A stretch of 5,340 nt of DNA from Candidatus Doudnabacteria bacterium. GTDB taxonomy: Bacteria; Patescibacteriota; Doudnabacteria; UBA920; 2-01-FULL-50-11. A model generated the notes under the pieces. It was not told the origin of the DNA, searched no databases, and saw only the letters and a program-made list of their open reading frames with translations. Position 1 is the stretch's first letter. The number at the start of each line of letters is the position of its first letter. Shown piece by piece: positions 4,890 through 5,340 of this stretch. The stretch covers positions 1 to 5,340 of the forward strand of contig JACQJK010000105.1 in assembly GCA_016205055.1 (NCBI GenBank), given 5' to 3'. A program made the translations under genes and the position numbers.

Positions 4890-5213
4890 ATGGCAATGCA
4901 AAGCGATCAAGAATTTGTCGAGTACGTTGTGAAAGCGCTAGTTGATCATCCTGATCAAGTTCGCACCGAGCGGACAGTGGACGAGATGGGGGTGTTGATC
5001 ACTCTTCACCTTAACCCCGAGGACATGGGGAAAGTCATCGGTCGCGACGGACAAACCGCCAAAGCCCTGCGGACTTTACTGCGGGTTGTCGGCGCCAAGT
5101 CCAGAGCGCGCGTAAATTTGAAAATCGTGGAACCAGAGGGCTCGCAAAGGGCAAGCGGGAGGAAAGAATCTGTATCAGCCGCGCCGGCCGATATGGATGA
5201 TTTCAAGCTGTAA
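4890..5213 (+). CDS. khpA: KhpA-type KH-domain RNA-binding protein
   Basis: KhpA is a small single-KH-domain RNA-binding protein. In the bacteria where it has been studied it works with KhpB and affects cell division and RNA-level regulation. Residues 6 to about 84 match the family: an EFVEYVVKALVDHPDQV N-terminal helix, PEDMGKVIGRDGQTAKALRTLLRV with the KH GxxG loop at G51-R52-D53-G54, and a final strand ARVNLKIVEPEG. Family members are usually 75-80 residues; this one has 107, ending in a ~23-residue Ser/Ala-rich tail with an acidic end (DMDDF). Start is ATG 4890, with a second in-frame ATG at 4896; neither has a Shine-Dalgarno. The gene is commonly next to rpsP, but here a terminator, an orphan ORF, a promoter and a long structured leader intervene. 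No khpB, rimM or trmD is in the window. Confidence 0.93.
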   Translation: MAMQSDQEFVEYVVKALVDHPDQVRTERTVDEMGVLITLHLNPEDMGKVIGRDGQTAKALRTLLRVVGAKSRARVNLKIVEPEGSQRASGRKESVSAAPADMDDFKL

Positions 5214-5226
5214 TCCGAATACGTGT

Positions 5227-5340
5227 CTAGTCATCTAAGAATGTAACCTTGCTAGGCTTCGTTGAGACACGAAGAATGTAACCCTCTCCGGCTGCTTTCT
5301 TTTTTCTTTTTGTTCTTCGACCAGCTTGCGTAGTATGGCT
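5227..5340 (-). CDS. Possible 3' end of a minus-strand gene (partial, frame uncertain)
   Basis: Two minus-strand frames are open from the right edge. One ends at TAG 5229-5227 (37 codons visible, ending KPSKVTFLDD); the other ends at TAG 5237-5235 (34 codons, with KLVEEQKEKRKQPERVTFFV). Both look protein-like, with a Lys/Arg-rich stretch, and both end within 25 bp of the khpA stop, which fits a convergent neighbour. I cannot choose the frame or identify the product. Confidence 0.25.
   Translation of the reverse strand, partial: SHTTQAGRRTKRKKKAAGEGYILRVSTKPSKVTFLDD
5237..5283. repeat. 12-bp direct repeat, 35 bp apart
   Basis: aagaatgtaacc occurs at 5237-5248 and again at 5272-5283. Only two copies are visible and the spacing is not a multiple of three. 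It is too small and too few-copied for a CRISPR. Confidence 0.5.

Larger units (their letters stand above)
5214..5340. other. Region downstream of khpA with small repeats
   Basis: No complete gene. A 7-bp inverted repeat (cgtgtct 5222-5228, agacacg 5265-5271), a smaller one (cttcg 5257-5261, cgaag 5270-5274) and a pyrimidine-rich tract (about 5296-5316) are present. No stem lies directly before the T-rich tract, so it is not a clear terminator of khpA. An ATG at 5335 near the right edge could open a plus-strand gene, but too little is visible. Confidence 0.4.

Noticed and set aside
4708..4896. 62-codon minus-strand frame across the khpA leader
   Set aside because: It spans the inverted repeat and hairpins, overlaps the khpA start and has no Shine-Dalgarno.
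5237..5283. Short repeats considered as a CRISPR start
   Set aside because: There are only two 12-bp copies, with no third unit and no cas gene.
5291..5316. T-rich tract after khpA considered as an intrinsic terminator
   Set aside because: No stable stem lies immediately before it, and the tract is interrupted by C and G; it may instead be the Lys-rich part of a minus-strand coding frame.

Overview
The window looks like ordinary chromosome from a small-genome bacterium, most plausibly Patescibacteria (candidate phyla radiation, Parcubacteria-like). That is an inference from three things: an unusually short Smc with no visible hinge domain and a charged insert in its C-terminal head, an S16 ribosomal protein with a long Ala/Pro/Glu tail, and Shine-Dalgarno-poor starts on several genes. 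GC content is moderate, roughly half. No in-frame TGA interrupts the genes, so a recoded-UGA lineage is not indicated.

Layout: positions 1-123 are the leader of smc, perhaps with the last codons of an upstream gene. smc (124-2757, +) encodes an 877-residue SMC-type ATPase. It converges on an unrecognised gene (2845-3783, -) encoding a 312-residue protein with two CxxC pairs and a basic, AT-hook-like tail; a good intrinsic terminator for that gene lies between the two. This gene and rpsP (3937-4356, +) are driven by back-to-back promoters, both with 17-bp spacers and extended -10 elements. rpsP ends in its own intrinsic terminator. A 64-residue orphan ORF follows (4408-4602, +). A 287-bp gap before khpA (4890-5213, +) carries a plausible promoter and an unusually structured leader. 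The last 127 bp hold a 12-bp direct repeat and possibly the 3' end of a minus-strand gene.

How the genes relate: smc acts in chromosome compaction and segregation, rpsP in 30S assembly, and khpA encodes a small KH-domain RNA-binding protein. In many bacteria rpsP and khpA are adjacent in one operon with rimM and trmD. Here they are separated by a terminator, an orphan ORF and a new promoter, so khpA appears to be uncoupled from rpsP.

The two most interesting signals are the hinge-less Smc and the khpA leader. The leader contains a perfect 17-bp inverted repeat ending in TA at both sides (4676-4782) that encloses two further hairpins. It also contains a bulged hairpin (4791-4821) and a GAAA-tetraloop hairpin (4851-4881) that ends 8 nt before the khpA start codon. 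It is either a small TIR-bounded (MITE-like) insertion, a cis-acting structured RNA, or the first turned into the second. I see no CRISPR array, tRNA, rRNA or complete insertion sequence.
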